The notes under the pieces: generated by a model | Databases searched by the model: none | Told to the model about the DNA's origin: nothing | The model's input: only the letters and a program-made list of their open reading frames with translations | Shown: one piece after another, positions 43,142-51,903 of the stretch | How the letters are laid out: the number at the start of each line of letters is the position of its first letter | Position numbering within the stretch: the first letter of the stretch is position 1 | Made by a program: the position numbers and the translations under genes | Source of the DNA: Streptacidiphilus sp041262525 | Lineage (GTDB): Bacteria; Actinomycetota; Actinomycetes; Streptomycetales; Streptomycetaceae | Length of the DNA: 64,000 bases | Direction: 5' to 3' | NCBI RefSeq assembly: GCF_041262525.1 | Contig: NZ_JBGCCK010000002.1 | Coordinates: 62,001-126,000, forward strand

Positions 43142-46132
43142 TCACCGCCCGCCTGTCGGCGTCTCCAGTTCGGTCAGCGCGCGGTCCAGCATGGCCGTGA
43201 AGAAGTCGACCGCCTCGGCGTCGATGCAGAGCGGCGGCTTGATCTTGAGGACGTTGAGGTGGTCCCCGGTGGGCTGGACCACGACGCCGAGGTCGAGCAT
43301 CCGGTCGCAGAGCTCGGCGGTCTCCTCGGTGGCCGGCTCCAGCGTGGCTCGGTCGCGCACCAGTTCCAGGCCGAGGTAGAGGCCCGAGCCGTGGACCGCG
43401 CCGACGATCGGGTGTCGACGGCCGAGCGCTTCCAGGCCCGCCTTGAGCCGACCGCCGGTGCGCACCGCGTTGCCCTGCAGGTCCTCGTCGCGGATGGCGT
43501 CCAGGACGGTGAGGCCGACGACGCTGGAGACGGGGCTGCCGCCGGTCGAGGAGAAGAAGTAGCCCTGGTCGCGGTAGCGCTCGGCAACGGCCCTGGAGGT
43601 GATCACGGCGCCCAACGGATGGCCGTTGCCCATGGCTTTGGCCACGCAGACGATGTCAGGGACGACCTGCTGCTGCTCGAACCCCCAGAACCAGTGACCG
43701 AGCCGCCCGTAGCCGACCTGCACCTCGTCCGCCACCGCCAGGCCGCCTTGGCGCCGCACGGCCGCGTAGACCTGCTCCAGGTAGCCGTCGGGCAGCGCCA
43801 CCCCACCGGCGTTGCCGTAGTAGGTCTCGGCGAGGAAGGCCCCGGGCGCCCGCCCGGACGCGGCGAGCTCGTCGATGACCTGGACCGCCTCCGGCGCGTA
43901 GCGGACGGCCTCGGCGCCGCGGTGGCGGCCGCGGTAGGAGTTGGGCGAGTCCACGGTGTGCACCCAACCGGGCCGGGTGGCCAGGGCGTTGGGGTTGTCC
44001 TGGAGCGAGGTGGAGACGGCGTCGGAGGCGTAGGTCCAGCCGTGGTACGCCTCGCGCAGGGCCACGACGTCGTGCTGCCCGGTGGCGCCGATAGCGAGGC
44101 GGAGGCCCAGATCGACCGCTTCGGAGCCGGAATTGACCAGGAAGACGGTGTCCAGCTGCTCCGGCAGGAGCGAGGCCAGGCGCTCGGTGAACTCGACCAC
44201 CGAGGCGTAGTGGAACCGCGAGTTGGTGTTGAGTCGGCGCAACTGCCGCGCGACCGCGCGCTCGACGGCGGGGTGGGCGTGGCCGATCGCGCTCACGTTG
44301 TTGACGATGTCGAGGTAGGCGCGGCCCTGGTCGGAGACCAGGTGGTGGCGCCAGCCGCGCTCGATCCGGGGCGGGTCGTCGTAGTAGTGCCCCTGCACGG
44401 TCGCGAAGGAGGCCGCGCGGCGGGCCAGCAGGGCCGTGTTGGCGCCCGCCGTGGCGGGCGCGGCGGGCAGTCCGAGCAGCGCGGACGGGTCGGCGGTGAG
44501 CGTCAGCCAGCCGGCGGCGTACTCGGGTCGGACCACCTCCGGTACGGCGTCGGTGGCGTGCGGGCCGCGCTGCAACGACACGTGCAGGCGCGCGCCCTCG
44601 GGCAGTACGGCCAGTTCCTCGCCCGCGCGGACCTCCGCTCCCCCCTGCGCGGCGTCCTTGCCCGCACTCCAGGAGAGACGGAGCGTCAGATCACGGCAGA
44701 CGAGCTCCAGTCGACCGGCATCCGCGCTCAGCACCCGGCCGTCCCAGGGGGCCTGCAGCACGGCCCCGCGGCCGAACCAGAGCTCAAGCCCGGTGGCGAC
44801 GGTGGCCGGGGAGTCGGCCGAGAGCACGCGCGAGCGGGTGAGTCGCGCCGCTCCGTACGGCGCGGCGACGACGTGCGGCCCGTCGGCGAGGAGGGCCTGC
44901 GCGAGGCGGTCCTCGAGGCCAGGTTCCAGCCAGGCTCCGCGGTCCATGGCGTCCGCGTCGGCGGTCAGATCGAGCAGCGCGACGTCGCCCGGCTGCAGGC
45001 CCGCGACCAGCCCGGCGGTCGGGGCGGGGACCTGCGGCTCCTCGGCCAGACCGAGCCGGTCGAGGACCAGTCCGGTCATCACGTCCACGGGGACGCTGGT
45101 GGCCTGCTCGAAGATCCGCCATTCGCGGTCGAGCGCGGCCTGGACGTAGCCGTTGTCGCCGTCCACGGCGGCCTGGTGGCGTCCGCTGGCCACGAGGGTG
45201 GCGGCGCGGAGCACGACGAGCGGCCACAGTGCCCGCACCTCAGCGCGGCTGAGCGGACGCTCGGCGTGGAAGGCCTGGATCGCCGGCAGCGCGTGGTGCG
45301 GCTCCACGCCGGCGTGGTGCAGCAGCGAGGAGAGCGGCACCGCGAGCTCGCAGACGGCCCAGCTGGTGGTCAGGTCGCCGAAGTCGATCACGCCGTCCGG
45401 CCGTGGCGGCACGCCGCCGACGGCGGCGACCAGGTTGTCGTCGGTGAGGTCCAGGTGCACCGCCTGGCGCGGCAGCTCCGCGCGCACGGCGGCGAGCCGG
45501 CTCCAGGCGTCCTCCGCCGCCGCTGCGACGGCCGCGCGCTGGGCGGGCTCGGCGATGTGCTCCAGCAGCAGGGCGACGACGCGGTCGGCGTACTGGAGAT
45601 CCCACTGGAGGACGCGGTCCAGGCCGGGGTGCCGGAAATCGCGCAGCGCAGCGCTGACCCGGCCGGCGATCCTGCCCATCGCGGCGACGGAACGCGGCGA
45701 CAGATGACGCGATCCGGAGAGCGTGCCGCCGGGCAGGTGCCGCAGCAGCCGAGCGGTGACCGGACCGGACTCCGTCTCGACCACAGCGGCCTGCCGACTC
45801 CGGTCCGGCCGCCGCAGGACGGTGGCGATCCGCAGGTCGGGACAGGCTGCGGCGAGCAGATCCGCCGCGTCGTCCTGGGCCGCGATCTCGGTCGCTCCGA
45901 ACGCCGGATTGGCGATCTTGAGCACGGCGAGGTCGCTGCCGTCCTCGGCGCGGAGCAGGAAGTTGGCGTCCTGCTGGCTGCCGAGCGACAGGACCTGCGC
46001 CGGGGCGCCTCGTTCCGGACCGCTCAGCTGCTCGGCGATGCGTCGGGCCTCATCGGCGCCGACCCGGGGCGCGGGCAGTGCCTCGCTGGCGAAGAAGTCG
46101 ACGGTGGGCGGCTGTTGCGGCTGCGACGTCAT
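43142..46132 (-). CDS. Trifunctional fusion: APH-type kinase, M23/lipoyl-like domain and class III aminotransferase
   Basis: A 996-residue protein; the ATG at 46132 is 6 bp after AGGA. Residues about 1-330 are an APH/choline-kinase-like domain (catalytic QAVHLDLTDDNLV, then VIDFGDLTTSW). Residues about 420-530 are a beta domain with GRGAVLQAPWDGRVLSADAG like M23 or lipoyl folds. Residues about 560-990 are a class III aminotransferase with PLP Lys832 in CVAKAMGNGHPLG and YHGWTYASDAVSTSL. Related fusions and the separate human ETNPPL/PHYKPL and hydroxylysine kinase suggest phosphorylation of an amino alcohol or hydroxy amino acid followed by transamination or phospho-lyase chemistry. Confidence 0.9.
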   Translation of the reverse strand: MTSQPQQPPTVDFFASEALPAPRVGADEARRIAEQLSGPERGAPAQVLSLGSQQDANFLLRAEDGSDLAVLKIANPAFGATEIAAQDDAADLLAAACPDLRIATVLRRPDRSRQAAVVETESGPVTARLLRHLPGGTLSGSRHLSPRSVAAMGRIAGRVSAALRDFRHPGLDRVLQWDLQYADRVVALLLEHIAEPAQRAAVAAAAEDAWSRLAAVRAELPRQAVHLDLTDDNLVAAVGGVPPRPDGVIDFGDLTTSWAVCELAVPLSSLLHHAGVEPHHALPAIQAFHAERPLSRAEVRALWPLVVLRAATLVASGRHQAAVDGDNGYVQAALDREWRIFEQATSVPVDVMTGLVLDRLGLAEEPQVPAPTAGLVAGLQPGDVALLDLTADADAMDRGAWLEPGLEDRLAQALLADGPHVVAAPYGAARLTRSRVLSADSPATVATGLELWFGRGAVLQAPWDGRVLSADAGRLELVCRDLTLRLSWSAGKDAAQGGAEVRAGEELAVLPEGARLHVSLQRGPHATDAVPEVVRPEYAAGWLTLTADPSALLGLPAAPATAGANTALLARRAASFATVQGHYYDDPPRIERGWRHHLVSDQGRAYLDIVNNVSAIGHAHPAVERAVARQLRRLNTNSRFHYASVVEFTERLASLLPEQLDTVFLVNSGSEAVDLGLRLAIGATGQHDVVALREAYHGWTYASDAVSTSLQDNPNALATRPGWVHTVDSPNSYRGRHRGAEAVRYAPEAVQVIDELAASGRAPGAFLAETYYGNAGGVALPDGYLEQVYAAVRRQGGLAVADEVQVGYGRLGHWFWGFEQQQVVPDIVCVAKAMGNGHPLGAVITSRAVAERYRDQGYFFSSTGGSPVSSVVGLTVLDAIRDEDLQGNAVRTGGRLKAGLEALGRRHPIVGAVHGSGLYLGLELVRDRATLEPATEETAELCDRMLDLGVVVQPTGDHLNVLKIKPPLCIDAEAVDFFTAMLDRALTELETPTGGR

Positions 46133-46253
46133 GAGGGTTCCTGGCTGCTCGCTGGTCAGGGTGCACACGCGCGGCGAGCGTCAGGGATGAGCGCGACACG
46201 CGATGCGCCCAACCATACAGTCCAATACTGCACAGGACACGGGCTGGACGATT

Positions 46254-46270
46254 GATTCGAGCGTCGAATC
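46254..46270. promoter_or_regulatory. Candidate operator upstream of the fusion aminotransferase
   Basis: GATTCGA-GCG-TCGAATC is a perfect 7-bp inverted repeat, with another half-site (GAATCGA) at 46274-46280. It lies 122 bp before the fusion gene and 50 bp after the TetR stop. The regulator is unknown. Confidence 0.5.
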
Positions 46271-46319
46271 GACCGAATCGAGCGCAGTGGCGTCACATAT
46301 CGAACATCGAAGCCGAGAG

Positions 46320-46901
46320 CTACTCCACCCCTGCCGCGTCCAGCAGGGTCGTGGCCGTCGCCACGGCGAGGCCGTCGATGCCGCGCGCCTGGACCACACC
46401 CCAGACGCTGGACCCGTCGAAGACCACCGTCAACTGCCGCGCCAGCAGCTCGGGCTCACGCGCCCCACCCCGCTCGGCCTCCCGCCGGAAGAAGCGGGTG
46501 AGCGCGTCCTTGTAGGCGCGGGCGACCTCGTGCGCCGGATGCTCCGGCGACTTGAGCTCCACCGCCGTCGCCGCGAACGGACAGCCCCGGAACGCCGGGT
46601 CGGCCGACAGTTCCTCCAGGCTCCGGAAGACGTGGAGGATCCGCTCACGCGGCGACCGGCCGACCTCGGCGGCGGGAACCATCCGCGCCGTGTAGTCGGG
46701 CACGCGGCGCTCCAGGCTCGCCGCCACGACCTCGTCCTTGCTCCCGAACAACTGGTACATCGAGCGCTTGGACACCCCCGCAGTCCGGCACAGCGCCTCG
46801 ACTCCGACATGGACGCCCTCCCGATAGAAGAGCTCCGCGGCCGCATCGAGCAGACGGTCACGCGTCGAGGAGGCAGAGGTGGAGGTGTTCGCGGGCGTCA
46901 T
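46320..46901 (-). CDS. TetR/AcrR family transcriptional regulator
   Basis: A 193-residue regulator. The head reads DRLLDAAAELFYREGVHVGV, then CRTAGVSKRSMYQLFGSKDE; the ligand domain includes FVR-type helices with FRGCPFAATAVELKSPEHPA, typical of TetR_C_33-like members. It faces an SDR gene, and two copies of one perfect palindrome lie in the 131-bp gap, so it is very probably the SDR repressor. Confidence 0.92.
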   Translation of the reverse strand: MTPANTSTSASSTRDRLLDAAAELFYREGVHVGVEALCRTAGVSKRSMYQLFGSKDEVVAASLERRVPDYTARMVPAAEVGRSPRERILHVFRSLEELSADPAFRGCPFAATAVELKSPEHPAHEVARAYKDALTRFFRREAERGGAREPELLARQLTVVFDGSSVWGVVQARGIDGLAVATATTLLDAAGVE

Positions 46902-46933
46902 GCGCCCAGCCTACGGCGGGGCTCGACAAACGG

Positions 46934-46974
46934 AAACCGATCGGTTTACGGTAGCTGGAAACCGATCGGTTTCC
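46934..46974. promoter_or_regulatory. Two perfect TetR operators
   Basis: AAACCGATCGGTTT occurs at 46934-46947 and again at 46959-46972, the second extended to GGAAACCGATCGGTTTCC (46957-46974). Start-to-start spacing is 25 bp. They lie directly before the TetR and SDR starts. Confidence 0.85.
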
Positions 46975-47032
46975 TCGCGCACGCACCCCCGCCACCCCAG
47001 GCCCGCACCACCCCAGGCACAGGAGATTTCTC

Positions 47033-47734
47033 ATGACCTCGATCAAGGGCTCGGTCGCCCTCGTCACCGGCGGCAGCCGCGGCATCGGCAAGGCGCTGGT
47101 GGAGCAGCTGTACGCACGCGGCGCCACCAAGGTCTACGCCACCGCCCGCGACCCGCGCACCGTCACCCACCCCGACGCGGTCCCGCTGGCTCTGGAGGTC
47201 ACCGACCCCGCCTCCGTCGCCGCCGCGGCCGAGCAGGCCAAGGACGTCACCATCCTGATCAACAATGCCGGCGCCCTGGTCGGGGCCTCCTTCCTGGGCT
47301 CCCCTGTCGAGGACGTGCGCCACGAGTTCGAGACCAACTTCTACGGTCCGCTGCTGCTGACCCGTGCCTTCGTGCCGGTCATCGAGCGCAACGGGGGCGG
47401 GCACATCCTCAACGCCCACTCCGTCCTGTCCTGGCTGGCCAACGGCGGCTCCTACAGCGCCTCCAAAGCCGCCCTGTGGTCCCAGACCAACTCGCTCCGC
47501 CTCGAACTGCGTCCTCGCGGCATCGGAGTGACGGGCCTGCACATGGCTTACGTGGACACCGACATGGCCGCCCGCGTCGACGCCCCGAAGGCCAGCCCCG
47601 AGGACATCGCCGCACAGGCGCTGGACGGCATCGAGGCCGGTGCGCACGAGGTCCTGGCCGACGAGACGACCCGGCAGGTCAAGGCCGCACTCTCCGGCGA
47701 TCTCGGCGCGCTCTACCCCCAGCTCGCGGATTGA
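47033..47734 (+). CDS. SDR family oxidoreductase
   Basis: A 233-residue classical SDR with GGAGA upstream. Motifs: SVALVTGGSRGIGKALVEQL, TILINNAGALVG, catalytic Ser in ILNAHSVLSWL and YSASKAA. It lacks any extra domain. As the only gene facing the TetR repressor across the double operator, it is the likely regulated target and may detoxify the inducer. Confidence 0.93.
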   Translation: MTSIKGSVALVTGGSRGIGKALVEQLYARGATKVYATARDPRTVTHPDAVPLALEVTDPASVAAAAEQAKDVTILINNAGALVGASFLGSPVEDVRHEFETNFYGPLLLTRAFVPVIERNGGGHILNAHSVLSWLANGGSYSASKAALWSQTNSLRLELRPRGIGVTGLHMAYVDTDMAARVDAPKASPEDIAAQALDGIEAGAHEVLADETTRQVKAALSGDLGALYPQLAD

Positions 47735-47785
47735 CCGGGTGCCACCTCGGGGACGTTGTCACAGGCGGGGCGTAAGGTCCGCAGC

Positions 47786-48769
47786 ATGTCGTCCGACTTT
47801 CCGGCAGCCGCCCTGCGGGACGAGGCGGAACTGGAGCAGTACCGCCGCGAGTTGACCAGCTACTGCTATCGCATGCTCGGTTCGCCCTTCGAGGCCGAGG
47901 ACGCGGTGCAGGAGACGATGCTGCGCGCCTGGCGGGGCGCGGCCGAGTTCCAGGGACGCTCCTCGCAGCGCACCTGGCTGTACCGGATCGCGACGAACAT
48001 CTGCCTCGACATGCTGCGGGGGCGCAGGCGCCGCGCCCTGCCGATCGGTCTGGTCCCGTCCACGTCGGCGAACGACCCGGTGCTGGGCCCGGCTCTGCCG
48101 CAGACGCGCTGGGTGCTGCCGGTCCCGGACGCTCGGGTGCTGCCCGACAGCTCGGATCCGGCCGAGCTCGCCGCCTCGCGCGAGAGCGTCCAGCTCGCCT
48201 TCGTCGCCGCGCTCATGTGCCTGCCCGCTCGCCAACGGGCGGTACTGATCCTGCGCGAGGTCCTGGGTCTGACGGCCGCCGAGGTGGCCGACCTGCTCGG
48301 CACGACCACCGCTTCGGTGACCAGCGCCCTGCAGCGGGCCCGGGTCACCCTCGCCGGGCAGGCGGCCCTCCCCACGCCGCCCTCCCGCCCGGACGACGCC
48401 GCCCGGCACCGGCTCCTCGCCGAGTACGTCGACGCCTTCGAGCGCTACGACGTGGCCCGGCTGACCTCGCTGCTGCGCGACGACGCCGTGCAGCAGATGC
48501 CCCCTTTCGCGTTGTGGATCCAGGGCGCCGACGAGATCGGCCGCTGGATGCTCGGCCCGGGGAGCGAGTGCCGCGGCTCGCGCCTGCTGCCGACCAGCGC
48601 CAACGGCTGCCCGGCCTTCGCCCACTACCGCTCGGACGGCAGGGGCGGGCACCGGGCCTTCTCGATGCAACTGCTGGAGGTGGAACCCGAGGGCGACCGC
48701 ATCCGCGCGCTCCACAGCTTCCTCCTCCCGGAGCTCTTCGCCACATTCAGTTTCCCGCTCACGCTCTGA
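47786..48769 (+). CDS. ECF sigma factor, SigG-like (TIGR02960 type) with SnoaL-like C-terminal domain
   Basis: A 327-residue sigma factor. Region 2 reads LTSYCYRMLGSPFEAEDAVQ, ETMLRAWRGAAEFQGRSSQR and TWLYRIATNICLDMLRGR; region 4 reads LPARQRAVLILREVLGLTAA, EVADLLGTTTASVTSALQRA. The C-terminal 120 residues (YVDAFERYDVARLTSLLRDD) are a SnoaL-like domain, which in this group replaces an anti-sigma factor. TGTCACA at about 47758 may be a -35 element of its own promoter. DUF899 gene downstream in the same direction. Confidence 0.92.
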   Translation: MSSDFPAAALRDEAELEQYRRELTSYCYRMLGSPFEAEDAVQETMLRAWRGAAEFQGRSSQRTWLYRIATNICLDMLRGRRRRALPIGLVPSTSANDPVLGPALPQTRWVLPVPDARVLPDSSDPAELAASRESVQLAFVAALMCLPARQRAVLILREVLGLTAAEVADLLGTTTASVTSALQRARVTLAGQAALPTPPSRPDDAARHRLLAEYVDAFERYDVARLTSLLRDDAVQQMPPFALWIQGADEIGRWMLGPGSECRGSRLLPTSANGCPAFAHYRSDGRGGHRAFSMQLLEVEPEGDRIRALHSFLLPELFATFSFPLTL

Positions 48770-48864
48770 CGACCGATTAGTTTCTCGCAGTCGCGTCGTC
48801 CAAGTCTTCGAGGGACGGCGGGCCGCCAGGGCCCGTTCGTCGGAGATCGGAGAGCGAGCACCGT

Positions 48865-49605
48865 ATGAGCCTGCCGGAGATCGTGTCGCGCGAGGAATGG
48901 CTTGTCGCCCGCAAGGAGCTGTTGGCCAAGGAGAAGGAGTTCACCCGCCTCAAGGACGCACTCAACGCCGATCGGCGGCGGTTGCCGATGGTAAGGCTGG
49001 ACAGGGAGTACACGTTCGAGTCGGCCGAAGGAAAGTCCGGCCTGCTCGATCTGTTCGCGGGCAAGCGCCAGCTCATCGTCCAGCACGTGATGTTCGACCC
49101 GGCCTGGGAGGCTGCCTGCCCCGGCTGCACGGCCAGCGTCGACGAGATCCCCGAGGGTCTGCTGGCCCACCTGCGGATCCGCGACACCGAATTCGCTCTG
49201 GTCTCGCGCACGCCGCTGGAGAAGTTGGAGCAGTACCGGCAGCGCCGGGGCTGGTCGCTCCCGTGGTACTCCTCCTACGGCAGCGACTTCAACTACGACT
49301 TCCACGTCTCCCTGGACCCCGCCGTGGCGCCCGTGGAGTACAACTACCGCAGCGCCACCGAGCTCGCGGAGGTGAACGCGGACTGGCTGACGGACGGCCC
49401 CTCGGAGCAGCCCGGCATCAGCTGCTTCCTGCGCGAGGGTGACGACGTCTTCCACACCTACTCGACCTTCGCGCGCGGCAGCGAGGCGCTCGGCGGCGCC
49501 TACGCCTTCCTCGACCTGACCGCCCTCGGCCGCCAGGAAGCCTGGGAGGAACCGAAGAACAGGTCGGCGAATCCGCGCGGCGCCGACCCGACCTTCGCCA
49601 ACTGA
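48865..49605 (+). CDS. DUF899 family thioredoxin-like protein
   Basis: A 246-residue protein. DUF899 landmarks are IVSREEWLVARKELLAKEKE, FTRLKDALNADRRRLPMV, the thioredoxin-like FDPAWEAACPGCTASVDEI with C-x2-C (CPGC), RGWSLPWYSSYGSDFNYDFH, and the final AYAFLDLTALGRQE. Members are predicted redox proteins of unknown substrate. Its place after a SigG-like sigma gene (96-bp gap) suggests stress control. Confidence 0.9.
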   Translation: MSLPEIVSREEWLVARKELLAKEKEFTRLKDALNADRRRLPMVRLDREYTFESAEGKSGLLDLFAGKRQLIVQHVMFDPAWEAACPGCTASVDEIPEGLLAHLRIRDTEFALVSRTPLEKLEQYRQRRGWSLPWYSSYGSDFNYDFHVSLDPAVAPVEYNYRSATELAEVNADWLTDGPSEQPGISCFLREGDDVFHTYSTFARGSEALGGAYAFLDLTALGRQEAWEEPKNRSANPRGADPTFAN

Positions 49606-49638
49606 GCCCAAAATAGTTCGGGAGAGTTCTCGCCCGGG

Positions 49639-49667
49639 TGTCGAAATCGCGGAGCGTGCTTCTACCT
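49639..49667 (+). promoter_or_regulatory. Candidate ECF42-type promoter of the DGPF gene
   Basis: TGTCGA (49639-49644) followed after 17 bp by CTACC. ECF42 sigma factors of Streptomyces are known to use a TGTCGA -35 to transcribe the adjacent DGPF gene. The -35 matches; the -10 is only approximate. Confidence 0.5.
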
Positions 49668-49716
49668 GTCAGTGAGAGCGCCCCACCCGAGGGCGTGCGA
49701 GCCCGAGGAGCAGGAC

Positions 49717-50118
49717 ATGAAGTACATGCTGTTGATGCAGTTCAGCACGGCGACGGCGGACTTCCCGACGATCGACACCTGGACGCCCGAGGAGATCCAG
49801 GCGCATATCGGCTTCATGCGCGACACCAACGCCAAGCTGTCCGCCGCCGGCGAGCTGGTCGACGCGCAGGGGCTGGCGATGCCGGACACGGCGAAGATCG
49901 TCCGCTCGCACGGCGGCGGCGCGCCCGTGGTCACCGAGGGACCCTTCCCCGAGACGAAGGAGTGGGTGGCCGGCTGGTGGATCGTCGACTGCGAGACCTC
50001 CGAGCGGGCCGTGGAGATCGCCGCTGCGGTGTCGGCGGCGCCAGGTCCCGGTGGGGCGCCGCTGAACATGCCGATCGAGGTGCGTCAGGTGATGTCGGCG
50101 CCGACCGAGGAGCTGTGA
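49717..50118 (+). CDS. DGPF/YciI-like protein (ECF42 partner)
   Basis: A 133-residue protein from the ATG at 49717 with GAGGAG upstream. MKYMLLMQF opens the ferredoxin-like fold; the family motif appears as VVTEGPFPETKEWVAGWWIV (DGPF proteins read D/E-G-P-F). In streptomycetes DGPF genes are the target of ECF42 sigma factors, and such a gene follows 18 bp downstream. Molecular function is unknown. Confidence 0.92.
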   Translation: MKYMLLMQFSTATADFPTIDTWTPEEIQAHIGFMRDTNAKLSAAGELVDAQGLAMPDTAKIVRSHGGGAPVVTEGPFPETKEWVAGWWIVDCETSERAVEIAAAVSAAPGPGGAPLNMPIEVRQVMSAPTEEL

Positions 50119-50136
50119 CCGCTGACTGACCCCCGC

Positions 50137-51426
50137 GTGCCGGTCGAGGCCGTGCCCGTCGACGACCTGCTGCGCGAGCTCGCGCCGCAGGTCGTCGGCG
50201 TGCTCACGCGACGGTTCGGGGACTTCACCGCCGCCGAGGACGCCGTCCAGGAGGCGCTGCTGGCCGCCGCCGTGCAGTGGCCCGAGGAGGGGATTCCCGG
50301 CAACCCGCGCGGCTGGCTGATCCAGGTCGCCCAGCGCCGGATGACCGAGGAGGTGCGCAGCGAGCAGGCGCGCCGCCGTCGGGAGGACCAGGTCGCCCGG
50401 CAGGTGCCGGACGACCGGCGGGCGGCGCCCGCGGCGGACGCCGAGGACGCGGCCGGGCGCGACGACACGCTGACGCTGCTCTTCCTGTGCTGCCACCCGG
50501 TGCTGTCGCCGCCCTCGGCCCTCGCACTCGCCCTGCGCTGCGTCGGCGGGCTGACCACGGCCGAGATCGCGCGTGCGTTCATGGTGCCTGAGGCGACGAT
50601 GGGGCAGCGGATCAGCCGGGCGAAACAGCGCATCAAGGCGTCCGGCGTCCCGTTCCGGATGCCGGAACGGGACGGCTGGGCGGAGCGCCTCGACGCGGTA
50701 CTGCACGTCCTCTACCTGATCTTCAACGAGGGCTACGCCACCAGCGTGGGCGACGACCTGCAACGGGTGGAACTGGCCCGCGAGGCGATCCGGCTGACCC
50801 GGGCCGTGCAGGCGCTGCTGCCCGAGGACAGCGAGGTCGCCGGGCTGCTGGCACTGATGCTGCTCACCCACGCCCGCAGCCCGGCCCGCACGGGGCCAGG
50901 CGGCGAGCTGATCCCGCTGGCCGAGCAGGACCGAGGCCGGTGGGACGGCGCGGCCATCGCCGAGGGGATCGCGCTGATCACCGCCGCACTCCCGAGGGGC
51001 CCGGTGGGCCCGTACCAGGTCCAGGCGGCGATCGCCGCCGTCCACGACGAGGCCGCCACGGCCGCGGAGACCGACTGGCCGCAGATCCTCGCCCTCTACG
51101 GCGTACTCGAACGCATCTCCGAGAATCCGGTGGTCGGGCTCAACCGCGTCGTCGCCACCGCCATGGTGCACGGCCCGCAGGCGGGCTTGAGCGCCCTGGA
51201 CGCCCTCGCGGCGGATCCCCGGCTGAAGGGCCACCACCGGGTCACCGTGGTGCGGGCCCATCTCCTCGAGATGGCCGGCGACCGGGCCGGCGCGGCCGAA
51301 CTCTTCCGCGCCGCCTCCCGCGCCACCGCCAGCCTCCCCGAACGCCACCACCTCGCCATCCGTGCCGCCCGCCTGGCCGGCCCCGACGGCGCCGGCACCG
51401 GCGGAACGGCGGGACCCGCGGCCTGA
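50137..51426 (+). CDS. ECF42-group RNA polymerase sigma factor (DUF6596 extension)
   Basis: A 429-residue protein from a GTG. Region 2: VGVLTRRFGDFTAAEDAVQE and ALLAAAVQWPEEGIPGNPRG; region 4: RCVGGLTTAEIARAFMVPEA, TMGQRISRAKQRIKA. The long C-terminal extension (VLHVLYLIFNEGYATSVGDD, ALYGVLERISENPVVGLNRV) is the TPR-like domain that defines ECF42 and is required for activity in the studied examples. No anti-sigma gene is adjacent, which fits the group. Confidence 0.95.
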   Translation: MPVEAVPVDDLLRELAPQVVGVLTRRFGDFTAAEDAVQEALLAAAVQWPEEGIPGNPRGWLIQVAQRRMTEEVRSEQARRRREDQVARQVPDDRRAAPAADAEDAAGRDDTLTLLFLCCHPVLSPPSALALALRCVGGLTTAEIARAFMVPEATMGQRISRAKQRIKASGVPFRMPERDGWAERLDAVLHVLYLIFNEGYATSVGDDLQRVELAREAIRLTRAVQALLPEDSEVAGLLALMLLTHARSPARTGPGGELIPLAEQDRGRWDGAAIAEGIALITAALPRGPVGPYQVQAAIAAVHDEAATAAETDWPQILALYGVLERISENPVVGLNRVVATAMVHGPQAGLSALDALAADPRLKGHHRVTVVRAHLLEMAGDRAGAAELFRAASRATASLPERHHLAIRAARLAGPDGAGTGGTAGPAA

Positions 51427-51556
51427 CGCGTGGAGCAGCAGCGCGCCTCGGAGCCGAACGGCCCACGCGGCGTGCGCGGCGGGAGACTGCGGCGTCAACT
51501 GGCGGAGGGGGATACATCCAGATTTCCCGGAGCAACCCTCAAGAGCGGAGCTCACC

Positions 51557-51850
51557 ATGGCGATCGTGGCCGTGTTCGACCTTCCCGGTGTCACCCAGGC
51601 CCAGTACGACGAGTCCACCTCCCGGCTGTCCGGCGGCGGCAAGATGACCTCACGCGCCGACTGGCCGGTGGCCGGGCTCATCTCACACGTGGCGGGGCCC
51701 AGCCCGTCCGGGTGGTTCGTCGCGGACGTGTGGGAGTCCAAGGAGTCGTTCGAACAGTTCGGCACGGTCCTGATGCCGATCCTGGCCGAGATCGGCTTCC
51801 CCGACGTGCAGCCGAAGATCTACCCGGTCCACAACGTCGTCACGTCCTGA
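51557..51850 (+). CDS. Small dimeric alpha/beta-barrel-like protein (97 aa)
   Basis: The ATG at 51557 follows GGAG. The sequence IVAVFDLPGVTQAQYDEST, SHVAGPSPSGWFVADVWES and KESFEQFGTVLMPILAEIGF has the beta-alpha-beta pattern and C-terminal strand of dimeric ferredoxin-like proteins (ABM-type monooxygenases and relatives). No catalytic residue is identifiable. It is 130 bp after the sigma gene and ends at a strong hairpin. Confidence 0.75.
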   Translation: MAIVAVFDLPGVTQAQYDESTSRLSGGGKMTSRADWPVAGLISHVAGPSPSGWFVADVWESKESFEQFGTVLMPILAEIGFPDVQPKIYPVHNVVTS

Positions 51851-51857
51851 CCCTCAG

Positions 51858-51896
51858 GCCGAACCCCTGGCCGGCAGCGCAGGCCAGGGGTTCGGC
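51858..51896. terminator. Bidirectional terminator
   Basis: GCCGAACCCCTGGCC (51858-51872) pairs perfectly over 15 bp with GGCCAGGGGTTCGGC (51882-51896), between the convergent small protein gene and the glycosidase gene. Confidence 0.85.
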
Positions 51897-51903
51897 TGCG
51901 GGC

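Noticed and set aside
42419..46255. Plus-strand open frame of 1278 codons
   Set aside because: It is antisense to the kinase/aminotransferase fusion. Its translation is Arg/Ser/Gly-rich without any domain pattern, a common shadow in high-GC DNA.
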